Positions 35,958 to 46,194 of a stretch of 64,000 nucleotides of DNA are shown piece after piece (the stretch's first letter is position 1; every line of letters begins with the position of its first letter). This DNA comes from Diadophis punctatus similis (Eukaryota; Chordata; Lepidosauria; Squamata; Dipsadidae). Made by a program: the position numbers and the translations under genes. The notes under the pieces are model-generated. The model did no database searches. It was given only the letters and a program-made list of their open reading frames with translations, and had not been told where the DNA came from. The stretch is from the NCBI GenBank assembly GCA_023053685.1, contig JALIGW010000062.1, positions 2,344,604 through 2,408,603 of the forward strand, in the 5' to 3' direction.

Positions 35958-36502
35958 TGTTATAAGGAAATATCCTTTTAGGTTCAGTTCCAAGTGGGGA
36001 AAAAGACACTGGATTCATGAAGGTTGCTTGGAAGGAAGGTTTAATGGTGGACAGGAGCACATGGCAGGAGCCCCTGTACAGAAAAGGTAACTTACATGGT
36101 TGTGTGGTGAAGAGGAAAAAGAGGAAGAGATATATTGAGTTCCTGGTTTTTATAGTGTAAGTTGGGTCCCACCTCTTAGATTTCCTTTTCCTGTATAGAA
36201 ATGTATCCCATTGGCTCTCAGACCCCCCAGGGGCATGCTGGGGTGGCTCTTGGCTTTTGTCTTATCCAGCTTTGGCTGAATGAAAGGGCCTTGGGCAAAT
36301 CCTATTGTGATTTTGTCATGCAAAACACTTTCAGCCAGGTGAGAGGAATATGTGAGCTTAGCAGGGGTGGGGGTTTCCAAGAGGAGTCTTTTGTTTGTTT
36401 AAAAGCATGTTTCCAGATATGTTCCACAGAATATTTCCTACATTTTAATATCTCCTAGGATATCTCATTTCCTAGGAGAGGGGTGGGTGCTAACTTCCTA
36501 CA
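35958..36502 (-). repeat. 3' LTR of the LARD-like element
   Basis: 545 bp, starting TGTTATAAGG and ending CTTCCTACA on the plus strand. Short open frames in it are identical in the right LTR. The TATA box (minus strand CTATAAAAACC) is at about 36145-36155 and ATTAAA at 36040-36045. Confidence 0.93.
36040..36045 (-). terminator. Poly(A) signal ATTAAA in the 3' LTR
   Basis: Minus strand ATTAAA, about 105 bases after the TATA box, within R of the LTR. The common ATTAAA variant; a GT/T-rich stretch follows (AGTGTCTTTTTCC on the minus strand). Confidence 0.6.
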
Positions 36503-36520
36503 ATCCCTCATTTTTTTTTC
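36503..36520 (-). other. Polypurine tract next to the 3' LTR
   Basis: Minus strand GAAAAAAAAATGAGGGAT immediately precedes the 3' LTR (TGTAGG...). Placement and composition fit a plus-strand priming site. Confidence 0.65.
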
Positions 36521-37432
36521 AAAACATGTGAGTGCAACACATGTTTTGACACAAGCTTCAAATTGATCAGGTCAAGGAGATTTTATGGGTGCTTTCAATT
36601 TTCTTTGATGCAGAGGGGAAGACATTGAAAGAGGCAGTTGAAAGAGGCAGCAGCAGGATTCCTTCAGTGGCTCCCAAAAGGAGAGCTTTCAACCATGATG
36701 GTCAATGGCCAGGGCAAAATTTACAGTATCCAATTTTCCATGCCAATTATGTTCAGATGTTTGATAACACTTTCGATGAGCTCCCAGACAGGTTTCAAGC
36801 AAGCACAGGCCCCACAATATTCCCACAGCCATGGTTTACCTTGAAATCACAGGCTGCCCATTTCCAAGGGATGGTTCTTGAATCTGCCCTAGCTCTTACT
36901 TTAGTGCATCTAGGATTTGTGAGTCCAAATTGAAATTAGCCAGTGTGCAATCTAGGCTTTTCCTTTTTTTTTTTTTTTTTTTTAGAATGAGCCCTGGGAC
37001 TCTTACTCCTGAGACCACCAGTGCAAAATACCCTGCTTTACTGGGCAGCAGTCAGGCCTTGGGTTTTCGAAGATCCTTTCTGCTAGCTCTTCAAGTGGGG
37101 AAATTGCCTGAGGGGACCTGTCCCCTTCCCCCATGGAATTAGCAGGGAGATATGACTGCCTGGGCTTTAATGCCACAAAGCAGGAGTCAAAACAACAACA
37201 AAAAAAAACAGCAAGCTAAAAGCAGCTTTGGGTGGAGGTAGGTGAAAAAAGGGATAACCTCAGTCTAATTCTGAATGGCGTGTCTCTGTGTGTTTGTGTA
37301 TGCAGCTACAAATTTACCTCCCACTAGACAGAAATCTAAAGTGTACAGAACTCACTGTGGCAACCACTCCCAATACAATTCTTACATGAGTACATTAAAC
37401 TGATTACAATATAGATGAGACAAGAAAGAGAA

Positions 37433-37675
37433 ACGTTACAATGAATTTCAGTGAATGAAGCAAGGAAAGAAAGAAAACAAAGGAAAAACTTTACAATGAA
37501 TTTCTGTGACTGAAGCAAAGAAAGAAAGAAAAACTTTACAATGAATTCCTGTGACTGAAGCAAAGAAAGAAAGAAAAACTTTACAATGAATTTCTGTGAC
37601 TGAAGCAAAGAAAGAAAGAAAACTTTACAATGAATTTCTGTGACTGAAGCAAAGAAAGAAAACTTTACAATGAAG
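37433..37675. repeat. About five tandem copies of a 45-48-bp unit inside the LARD-like element
   Basis: The unit is CTTTACAATGAATT(T/C)C(T/A)GTGA(C/A)TGAAGCAA followed by a variable GAAA run. Unit-length change is in the GAAA run, as with slippage. Confidence 0.9.
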
Positions 37676-38916
37676 TCCCCCCCTCCCCCCTAGTCTTTTC
37701 AGCTGTCTTCTGGGGATTGAAAATAGATGTTTGGTCTTTATTTGTCCATCTCAGGGTCCTTTCATTCATGTCTACTGGGTGGCCTTAGGTGTTGGTGGTA
37801 AGGCTGGTCAGCCAGGCTTGGAAAGATCTGCTCCACTCTGGTTGCTGTGATGACTAGAGGACTAGATTCAAACCCAATTCTGGCTCAAATGGATGGAATG
37901 TCTTTACTGGAGGCAGTTTCTGAGCCCATTTGGTCTGCTTCCATAGGCTTCAGGATCATGTGTGCAGGGCTGAAAGACATAAGAACAGGGTCCCTTCCCC
38001 CTTTTGCTGGTAATTCTACCACGAGAGGCATTGTAAAAGGATTAGAGATTTGGGGGGGGGGTAGATAGCTTGTAGGCAGGGTTTGAGGAAAACAAACAAC
38101 ACATCAGTATCGCAGTTAAATCAATTATAACAAAATGGAGACATCACCAGGGGAAAAAAATGAACAGACATTTCCATCTTAGCAGAGAATTGGCATCCAT
38201 TAAACATCACAGAAGAGCAATATTAAAACTGTTTGCATGTACATACAGTAAATGTGAGAATGGAATTTTCCTGTAAATTAACTTAAAACATTGTCCCTTA
38301 AATTTTGGCTTTTCTTAAAAACACAGAGAGGAATAGGAAAATTGAACTCTGTTCCTTGTCCCAGACCAGGTTGGCCAGTCCTAACTGGGCAAAGACATTT
38401 TCCTTTCTTTTCAGTGCTTTTAATTTTCTAACAATTTGAAATTCATATCTCTAGGAAACAGATATTTTACAGTTGCAATTACCTCGAGTGCGCACAAGAC
38501 AAGACAAAGACGTACACAGACACAAAACATGGACAAAGAGGATGACAGGACACACACACAAGTCCTTCCTGCCATAAATCTCAGTTAAAATTAGGGAAGG
38601 CACAAGTCTTAACAAACAAACCACGTGGTTACATATAAGAGAGAGAGAAGAGAGAGAGAAGAAACAACAAACACCTCAATATTTTTCCTTTTCTGTTTTC
38701 TTAAGTACCTTTATTTAGCCAAATTGGCTGTTTTGTTGTGTTTTGTTTTTTCTGTGACATCCCTCAGCAAAGTCCATTTCCTACTTTTGCACATTCCTGT
38801 ATTCCTGGCGTCCCAGGTTCCAAGCCCTCACAAGGGTACCCGCCACCCTCGAACTAGAGCTTCCCATGATCCTTTAAATGTAAGGTTCACTTTGGCTTAG
38901 CTAGTGACGCGCTCAC

Positions 38917-39153
38917 TGTTTTCAGAGGCTAAAAAACTCTGGGAAGGACTTCCGATTCCCTCATGGAAGTAAGGGCCCCTTCCTTGGGGAGTCGTCCGCA
39001 GTTTTCAGAGGCTAAAAAACTCTGGGAAGGACTTCCGCTACCCCACAGAAGTATGGGCCCCTTCCTTGGGGAGTCGTCCGCAGTTTTCAGAGGCTAAAAA
39101 ACTCTGGGAAGGACTTCCGCTACCCCACAGAAGTATGGGCCCCTTCCTTGGGG
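38917..39153. repeat. Three tandem copies of an 82-bp unit inside the LARD-like element
   Basis: Copies start near 38917, 38999 and 39081. Units 2 and 3 are almost identical; unit 1 differs in GATTCCCTCATGG against GCTACCCCACAG. Each contains AGGCTAAAAAACTCTGGGAA and GGCCCCTTCCTTGGGGA. The copies abut, so this is not an array with spacers. Confidence 0.92.
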
Positions 39154-39349
39154 AATCTCCTTTAGGTTTATCAGATCCAAAAAGGGGATCTGCGAGGACG
39201 TAGTCGCCCCTGTACGACTAGTACTAAGACCTCCACTTTCTATTCACGAGCTTCACATTTTAGAACCAAAAAAATTATGGGGTTTGCTTTTGGGATGTGC
39301 ACATAAAAACAACAACAACAAAAAAAAAATTTGCTTTCCCACCCTTCAA

Positions 39350-39350
<1 letters not shown>

Positions 39351-39385
<35 letters not shown>
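39351..39385. repeat. (CA)n microsatellite
   Basis: About 17 CA units, inside the LARD-like element. Confidence 0.95.
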
Positions 39386-39388
<3 letters not shown>

Positions 39389-39539
39389 TCCTCCTTCCCT
39401 AACAGAAGCTCCTGTGCTCTGTAAACGCTAAACAGAACTTACACAAATCAAAACAGAAAGAGAAGACATTGACACATAGGCTGGTAGATGAGAAAGAAAC
39501 TCTATACTACCAAATGAGGATAAACAAAAATAATTCAAT

Positions 39540-40200
39540 ATTATGAAAAGCTGTATGAGCAAGAAGTTTCAGAAAATAAAATTAAAGAATATTTGAAAAA
39601 AAAAATGGAATTGCCTAAAGTACCAGAAAAGGACAAAAACTATTAAATGAATGAATATCAATGATGGAATTATCAGAAGCAGATCAAGAGACAAAAGAAC
39701 AACCAAACACCAGGACCAGGTGGGCCAGTGGCAGAATTTTACAAAGATTTTACATACTGAGGTATTGATTGATGTAAAGGTACCACATTCCTGAATGGGA
39801 GCAAATATTACTTTGATTCCAAAATAAGATTCAGATTTAATGCAGATAAAACTATAGGCCCATCTCTTCACTGAATGCTGACTATAAAATATATACTTCA
39901 ATAATGGCAGCAAACTAAAAGGTTCCTAAATGAATTTATACATTCAGCTCTCTTAAGCTTTTTCTAAGAGACAGATTAAAAACAAAATGAGAATGATTTT
40001 AAATACATAAAAAAAAGGGCACAAGAAAAGGATGCTATTGATTTTGATACTGGAAGTGCTAAATATAAATATTATGGCAGACACAGAAATTAAAGGCATG
40101 GAAACTTTGAAAACTAATTTTGCACCAAGAGAGAAATAAAATATGTTAACCAACCAAGATGAAGTTGTAGAAGGATTTGAAACTGCATCATTAACATAAT
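39540..40200 (+). pseudogene. Decayed L1 ORF2 fragment inside the LARD-like element
   Basis: In broken frames the plus strand reads YEKLYEQE, then a TPGPGGPVAEFYKDF block and a YRPISLLNADYK-like block, the signature of the L1 RT N-terminal part. Many stops and frameshifts; antisense to the LTR element. Boundaries are approximate. Confidence 0.7.
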
Positions 40201-40204
40201 ACCA

Positions 40205-41035
40205 ATCAGAAAAAAAAACAGAAATCCAAGAAACCAGCATGGCTGCACAAAGACCTCACTGACAAATTGAATGAATGAAGGACAGATGCAAAAATGGAAA
40301 CAGGGACACATAACTAAAGCAGAATATCAGCAGATAGCAAGAATCTGTAAAGAAAAATCAGGAAACAAAAGCCTTGAATGAACAACGACTTGCAACAAAG
40401 TGAAAGATAATATAAAAGATTCTTCCAATACATTAAAAAAAAACAAGAAGAAAAATCAAGGAAATAGTTGGACCACTAAGGAGAGAAGGCAACACAGAGA
40501 AAGCCATGAGTTGCTTAACTCATTCTTTGCATGTCTTCTTGCAAAAAGAAATGCAACCCAACTAACCAGAAATATAACTGGAAAGGAAAAAATAAAACAG
40601 ACTGTAAACTAAAGTTAAAATAAGCAAAAACAGTAAGAGAACACCAGGTCCCAGAGTCCTAAAGGAGCTGGTAAATGAAATCTCAGAACCACTGCACATC
40701 TTAAAAAAAAAATCTTGGGACACGTGGACTACCTGAGAAACTGGGAAAAAGCTAATGTGGTTCCCATCTTCAAAAAGAAAGAAAAAAAATTTCCTGAGCC
40801 CTATCTAATGCAAAGAAAAGTAAAATCCTACACCTAGGTAAGGGAAACCAAAAATATAGATAACTATTATAAATTGGTGCAACAAATTAAAACAGATTTG
40901 GAGAAGTGGAAAAGAACCACCATAAAATGAGTATCCTGCAATGGCTAGCAGACAAAACAGGGCTGGGGGGGAAGAAGGGGGGGGAGAAGGGGGGGGGAAG
41001 GAAATATCAAAGGATTTAGGAAGATACATTAACTT
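40205..41035 (+). pseudogene. Decayed CR1 ORF2 fragment inside the LARD-like element
   Basis: Broken frames match CR1 order: KPAWLHKDL, then a LLNSFFACLL region, then PGPRVLKELVNEISEPL and SWDTWTT, then a LHLGKGN-like piece. Heavily mutated, with an internal deletion. Also antisense to the LTR element. A G-rich simple tract lies at 40965-40998. Confidence 0.65.
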
Positions 41036-41345
41036 GGTTAAACAAAAAGCATCATTTCCCTAAAATGATTTGTACCCAGACAACACACTATTCAATTGAA
41101 ATTGGAATTTACATATGCCATAAAGTAAAATTAAAAAGCAAAAATTACCCCCACACACATACACACATGCAAACACACATTTCCCAGTTTTCTATGGTTT
41201 AAAGTAAAATTTAGAGGTAGGTACTCACCTTCTTTCCAAGCAGCCCTTGAATTTTGAACTCAAAACCCCTTTAAAACCTACTTCCCAATGGCCAAGGCCT
41301 AATAAATTTATTTAGGCCAGGATCATTGAAGAGGCTAGCTTGGAA

Positions 41346-41362
41346 ATCCAGCTGGCTCGCCA
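41346..41362 (-). other. Primer binding site, tRNA-Arg-like
   Basis: Two bases inside the 5' LTR end, the minus strand reads TGGCGAGCCAGC..., beginning with the TGG that pairs with tRNA CCA. The first 12 bases are complementary to the acceptor-stem 3' end of a vertebrate tRNA-Arg (…CTGGCTCGCCA); further matching is poor. The tRNA assignment is from memory. Confidence 0.6.
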
Positions 41363-41364
41363 AT

Positions 41365-41909
41365 TGTTATAAGGAAATATCCTTTTAGGTTCAGTTCCAA
41401 GTGGGGAAAAAGACACTGGATTCATGAAGGTTGCTTGGAAGGAAGGTTTAATGGTGGACAGGAGCACATGGCAGGAGCCCCTGTACAGAAAAGGTAACTT
41501 ACATGGTTGTGTGGTGAAGAGGAAAAAGAGGAAGAGATATATTGAGTTCCTGGTTTTTATAGTGTAAGTTGGGTCCCACCTCTTAGATTTCCTTTTCCTG
41601 TATAGAAATGTATCCCATTGGCTCTCAGACCCCCCAGGGGCATGCTGGGGTGGCTCTTGGCTTTTGTCTTATCCAGCTTTGGCTGAATGAAAGGGCCTTG
41701 GGCAAATCCTATTGTGATTTTGTCATGCAAAACACTTTCAGCCAGGTGAGAGGAATATGTGAGCTTAGCAGGGGTGGGGGTTTCCAAGAGGAGTCTTTTG
41801 TTTGTTTAAAAGCATGTTTCCAGATATGTTCCACAGAATATTTCCTACATTTTAATATCTCCTAGGATATCTCATTTCCTAGGAGAGGGGTGGGTGCTAA
41901 CTTCCTACA
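41365..41909 (-). repeat. 5' LTR of the LARD-like element (promoter copy)
   Basis: 545 bp, matching the left LTR base for base as far as I can read. In minus orientation it would drive element transcription leftward. TATA box at about 41552-41562; ATTAAA at 41447-41452. Confidence 0.93.
41552..41562 (-). promoter_or_regulatory. TATA box in the 5' LTR
   Basis: Minus strand reads CACTATAAAAACC. About 100 bases further along the minus strand lies ATTAAA (41447-41452), the expected U3-R-U5 order. Confidence 0.7.
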
Positions 41910-41956
41910 AAGCTTCTTCAGCTCTGAAAGGATGGTGGGGAATGGAAGGATTTTCA

Positions 41957-42471
41957 GGCCTTCTGGGCCCACTGGGAGTCAGGAAACAGCCTGTTTTCAG
42001 CCTCCAGATGGGGAAGGCCCATTTTTTGCTCTCCCCAAGCTCCAGAGCCTTTCTAGGAGCCTGGGGAGGACGAAAACAGCCTTCCCCACCCCACCATTTC
42101 TGGCCTCCGGAGGGTCTCCAGGGGGGTGGGGAAGACCGTTTTTGTCCTCCCCAGGCTCCTAGAAAGGCTCTAAAGCCTGGGGAGAGAGAAAAAAATGGAA
42201 CTTCCGGTTCAACTGGAAGTCAGCAAATGGAACATTTCCGGCCTCCGGAGGACCTCCGGGGGGTGGGGAAGGCCGTTTTCGCCCTCCCCAGGCTCCTAGA
42301 AAGGCTCTGGAACTTGGGGAGAGCGAAAAACGGGCGTGCCATCGCGTGCCGGGAGTCACACATGCATGTGCGGGGGAGGGGCGCATGGAATTATGGGTGT
42401 GGGCATGCACGCGTGTGACCCTTCCGCACCCCCCTTTTGGCACACGAACCAAAAAAGGTTCGCCATCACTG
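41957..42471. mobile_element. 5'-truncated hAT element (GTGATGGCGAAC family)
   Basis: The right end AAAGGTTCGCCATCACTG is intact and the interior has the GAGGGTCTCCAGGGGGGTGG and CCTCCCCAGGCTCCTAGAAA modules, some twice (about 42105-42180 and 42235-42310). The left terminus is missing at the junction with repeat R. Confidence 0.7.
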
Positions 42472-42934
42472 TCCTAGGTGTTTGTCTGAGCTCCCAAGTT
42501 TGGTTGGACTGCTCTGGAATGATGCAATGTCTGAAATGCACTTAGGTTGGAGATTGTGTGATGTAGTGAGCTCTGTGTCTTCTGTCCTGTTCTTAATCCC
42601 AAAATGAAGGTCTTTTGTTTTGTAGATAGGCTGGCCCAGTCTTTCGTAATGGGCACAAAATATCTGCTGGGGGTGGGGTGGGGGCTAGAGTATGAGTCTG
42701 CTTTCTGTCTTTAAAACAACATGTTTCTCCATTTCTCATTTAGGGAAATATATCTTGCCTTTTTAATATTCCTCAAAATATTTCATTCTTCTAGGAGGGG
42801 GGGCTTCCCACAGGAGAGGGGATCAAATGATACATATTAAAGTACCTTCAGACTGCTTGATCTCCAGCATAGAAAAGTAGGTAGGCCAGCCTTTTTAAGA
42901 ACACCCTGAAAATGCATTTTTCACAGATTAGTTT

Positions 42935-43385
42935 CATCTTAAGTTTTACTTATGTATTTTATATATCATCACAGCATACTGTCGTGGGTGATTTATAACA
43001 ATGACAAAATGTGTTACAGTAAATTAAAGTTAAATTAAGTCAAGAAACAAGCTGACAATATGATGATTCATCGCTAAGCCCTCCAGAATAACTCAGTTTT
43101 AACTGGTTTTCAGAAGGCTGCCTCAGGAGAATCGGTCCCACCCTTGGGTGGGTGGGTGGGGGGAGGCCATTCCAGAGGAGAGAGACCTGCGTTTTGGCCC
43201 CCTTCACTTTCCCCAAAAAAGCCCTTGAATCTGGTTGGGGGAGGCAGAGGTGAAAGTGCCAAGGTGCCAAGCCATTTTGGGCTTTATGGGTTAAAACCAT
43301 GAGACCGAATGGTGGCCATTGCAAGGCCAAGAGCTCAGGGGCATCTCCCATCAGCTGGTGCAGAGCCGAGTATCGTCTGCAGATT
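42935..43385 (-). repeat. LINE-derived interspersed repeat, minus strand
   Basis: Same family as 15370-16010, with TTTTGGGCTTTATGGGTTAA and GAGACCGAATGGTGGCCATT. Family name not assigned. Confidence 0.55.
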
Positions 43386-43394
43386 GATGGCTCT

Positions 43395-44053
43395 TCATCA
43401 AACTGCATGATTTTCAACAGATGGATCCACAATTGGCTGACCAACCACGCTCAGCATCTACTTGGGGGAAGCATGCAGGGGGGCACCCCAAGGTTCTGTC
43501 TTAGGCCCAGTACACTTCAAAATCTTCATCAATGATTTGGATGAGGGGATAGATGGGGAACTCAACAAATTTGCAATGACACAGACTGGGCAGAATAGCC
43601 AATACAGAGTTTAGCATCAGGCCCTATCCAACAAGATGCAGTTTAATGGTGTCAAGATAAGACTGGCTGGACAAGGGTGCCTGTGAGGGGGATCTGGGTG
43701 TCCTGATAGACCACCACTTAAGTATGTAGCTGCCCAAAAAGCCAGTGCAGGCCGGGGTGCATCCACAGAGGGAGGGCATCAAGATCACGAAAAGTGATAA
43801 TATGGCTCTACGTTGCCTTAATGAGGCCACACTCAGAATACTGTGTCATTCTCATCACCAGGATACAAGAAAAAGACGCTGGGGCACTAGAAAGAGTGCA
43901 GAGAAGAGCCACAAAGGTGATTAGGAGTCTGGAGGCTAAAACATACGATGAACAGTTTAGGGAACTAGGTATGTCTATCCTATAAAAGAGAAGGATTGGG
44001 GGGGGGGGCGGGGAATGACATGATAGCTCTCTGCCAATACTTGAGGGCCTGTC
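43395..44053 (+). pseudogene. CR1 ORF2 fragment, plus strand, broken
   Basis: Contains the RT block [14 protein letters not shown] in one frame and [20 protein letters not shown] in another, then the EYCVILITRIQEKDAGALERVQRRATKVI tail segment (split over 43794-43985). The FADD region is lost (KFAMTQTG). Frameshifted and not functional. Confidence 0.8.
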
Positions 44054-44366
44054 AGACAGTTGAGTGAGCTTTGCCCCATTTTACAACCTTTCTTGCCACG
44101 TTTGTTAAGTGAATTGCTGCTATTTTTAAGTTATAAACACGATTGTTAAGTGAATCTGGCTTTCCCATTAACTTTGCTTATCAGAAGGTCTCAAAAAGTG
44201 ATCACATGTCTGCAACCATCATAAATATGAACCAGATGCCAAGCGTCTGAATTTTGATCATGTGACTGCAACAGTTGTGTGAAAAACAGTCATGAGTCAC
44301 TTTCTTCAGTGCCGCTGTAACTCTGAACAGTCAGTAAATGAACTGTTGTAAGTCGAGGAATACCTG
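44054..44366. mobile_element. Tigger/pogo-like MITE, left-truncated
   Basis: Right end GTAAGTCGAGGAATACCTG then TA, with interior motifs GTTAAGTGAATCTGGCTTTC and GTGATCACATG as in 24740-25482. The left terminus is lost at the CR1 junction. Confidence 0.72.
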
Positions 44367-44531
44367 TATTTTCTTCTCGTGTCCTCTAGTGTCCAAAGTT
44401 TAGTCTTTTTATCAGTTGATTCCAAATATAAACATATACGGTACATTTCTCACGGGAAGGATCAATTTGATTTCAAAGTTAATTTCTTATAGCCAATTTC
44501 AGAGTTGTAATTCATGTCTACTTGAAGCTTA

Positions 44532-44640
44532 ATTTTTTAAAATTAAATTTATATGCTGCCCATCTTGCTATTCAGAGCAATTCTGGGCAGCTTAATCCAT
44601 TTAAAACTTTATAAAATCAGCACTATAATTATCCTTTGCT
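44532..44640 (-). repeat. LINE 3' tail fragment (GCTGCCCATC-type)
   Basis: AAATTTATATGCTGCCCATC then TTCTGGGCAGCTTAA. See 10160-10270. Confidence 0.45.
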
Positions 44641-45034
44641 ATATATTTAAAAAATTCTTGCAAAATCTTAAATTTGTAATTTAAAAAAATTCAGAAAGAC
44701 CTCACCCAACAAATATGACTGATTTAAAGTTCTGAAAGTTCTTAATCTTTAAAAAGCAATAGGAAAGCAAGTAAGCTTCAAAGTAATTTAATACCGAGAT
44801 ACGGTCAAACCGTAAGCCCATAAAAAGACTACATTACGGGCACTGAGCTTGGTGGAATCTTGCAACTCTCCGCTGTTTATAAAAGACCACAAAAGCACCA
44901 GTTTCTGCTGTCTACTCACACAAAAACAGCTGTCCGGAGTATGTATGGGTAAACCAAGATCTCTCGCTTCTCCAGAGATTTTGGTACTCTAGATCAAGCA
45001 TCCAGTTGTTATTTTCAGCCAAAATGTCTCCCAC

Positions 45035-45700
45035 TGTCTGTCCCAAAGGTGCTTTTTTTTTTCAGGAGGCAACTGGACTTACTTGTTTTTTTCTTTGAAG
45101 ACATTTCGCTTCCCATCCAAGAAGTTTCTTCAGCTCTGACAGGATAGTGGGGAATGGAAGGATTTACATATATTCCTTGCAGACAGCTGGCAATTTGCAT
45201 CAATTTGCGGGTTGTTGAAGCACTTGGAGCTGAAGAAGCTTCTTGGATGAGAAGCGAAATGTCTTCGAAGAAAAAAAACAAGGAAGTCCAGTTGCCTCCT
45301 GAAAAAGCACCTTTGGGACAACCATGACCTGGATGACTGAGAATCTCTACAGACCTTTAGCTATACAATTTGGGATTAACAGCCTTTGAATGGGGTGGGA
45401 ATACGAATGGATTTCCAGAGAGAAAAATTGCAGACTACAGGAACCAGAAACACTAACTCAGGTAACCCTGAGGACACAGATAAACCTCCAAGTGGCCTCA
45501 ATGACTCTCTAAAAGGATGCAAATGACCAGCTGTCTGCAAGGAATATAAATCCTTCCATTCCCCGCCATCCTGTCAGAGCTGACAGGATGGAATGAGAAG
45601 TGAAACGTCTTCAAAAGAAAAAACAAGAAAGTCCAGTTGCCTCCTGAAAAAGCATCTTTGGGACAACCAGGACCTGGATGACCGAGAATCTCTAGAGACT
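45035..45700. repeat. Repeat R, inverted copies
   Basis: 45035-45225 runs forward (TTGAAGACATTTCGCTTCCC, GGAATGGAAGGATTTACA) and 45226-45360 runs in reverse (GAAGCTTCTTGGATGAGAAG, CAACCATGACCTGGATGA). A second reverse copy lies at 45400-45700. The inverted layout recalls Penelope-like or foldback elements, but no RT is seen and the family is not identified. Confidence 0.7.
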
Positions 45701-46194
45701 CCCACTGTCCGCCATTCTTCACTGGAAGCTTCTTCATGCTTTGCAGGAATTCAACCAGACCCTTAATGTGTTATGTGAACCAGACTAACTGGTTGTTAAT
45801 AAGATTTTATCTGGGAGTAGTATGTTATGTCAAGCCAGCAATTTTATTTTGTGAATCGGGATTGAAGGTTTCACTCAGTGTTGAGTGTCCCGTCACTGTT
45901 GATCCAAGTGGCACAGGAAATGCTCAGTGCCTAAAAGAGATGGCTGGGCAGATGACAGCTCCCCTCAAAAGTGCAACCCCAGCATTTCCCCTCCCAGGAG
46001 ATTAACTGCAGAGGAAGCAGCTCTAATGCACCAGAATGCTAAAAGTTGCAAAAAAAAGTCATTAATGGGCACCAAGAGATGAGGTGCATTGACTAGATGC
46101 CACCAGCAGGGGGAAGCAGATTTGAGACAGTACAATAATTTGAAAAATGTCTGCACAGATGAATATATAAAAACAAAGCTGAGTGCGTTAGACC

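Larger units (their letters stand above)
35958..41909 (-). mobile_element. LTR retroelement (endogenous-retrovirus-like), minus strand, no gag/pol/env (LARD-like)
   Basis: Two 545-bp LTRs (35958-36502 and 41365-41909) in the same orientation, both TG...CA, flanked by AAGC (35954-35957; 41910-41913, which counts the base after the terminal CA as the first A). Removing the element and one AAGC restores repeat R. Minus-strand logic: the primer binding site is just inside the right LTR, the polypurine tract just inside the left LTR, and TATA and ATTAAA occur in minus-strand order. The 4862-bp interior has no frame above about 120 codons on the minus strand and no RT, protease, integrase or envelope motif of its own. 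The 4-bp duplication fits class I ERVs or some Gypsy elements. The LTRs appear identical by eye, so it is young. Confidence 0.9.

Noticed and set aside
38917..39153. Possible CRISPR-like array
   Set aside because: Units abut directly with no spacers, the unit is 82 bp, and the setting is a vertebrate retroelement.
36145..41909. Intact retroviral genes in the LTR element
   Set aside because: The longest minus-strand frames are about 90-115 codons, one made of tandem repeats, with no protease, RT, integrase or envelope motif. RT-like pieces on the plus strand belong to decayed L1 and CR1.
43299..43535. Independent coding gene
   Set aside because: The frame runs from a LINE-derived repeat into a CR1 RT segment and is a chance junction.
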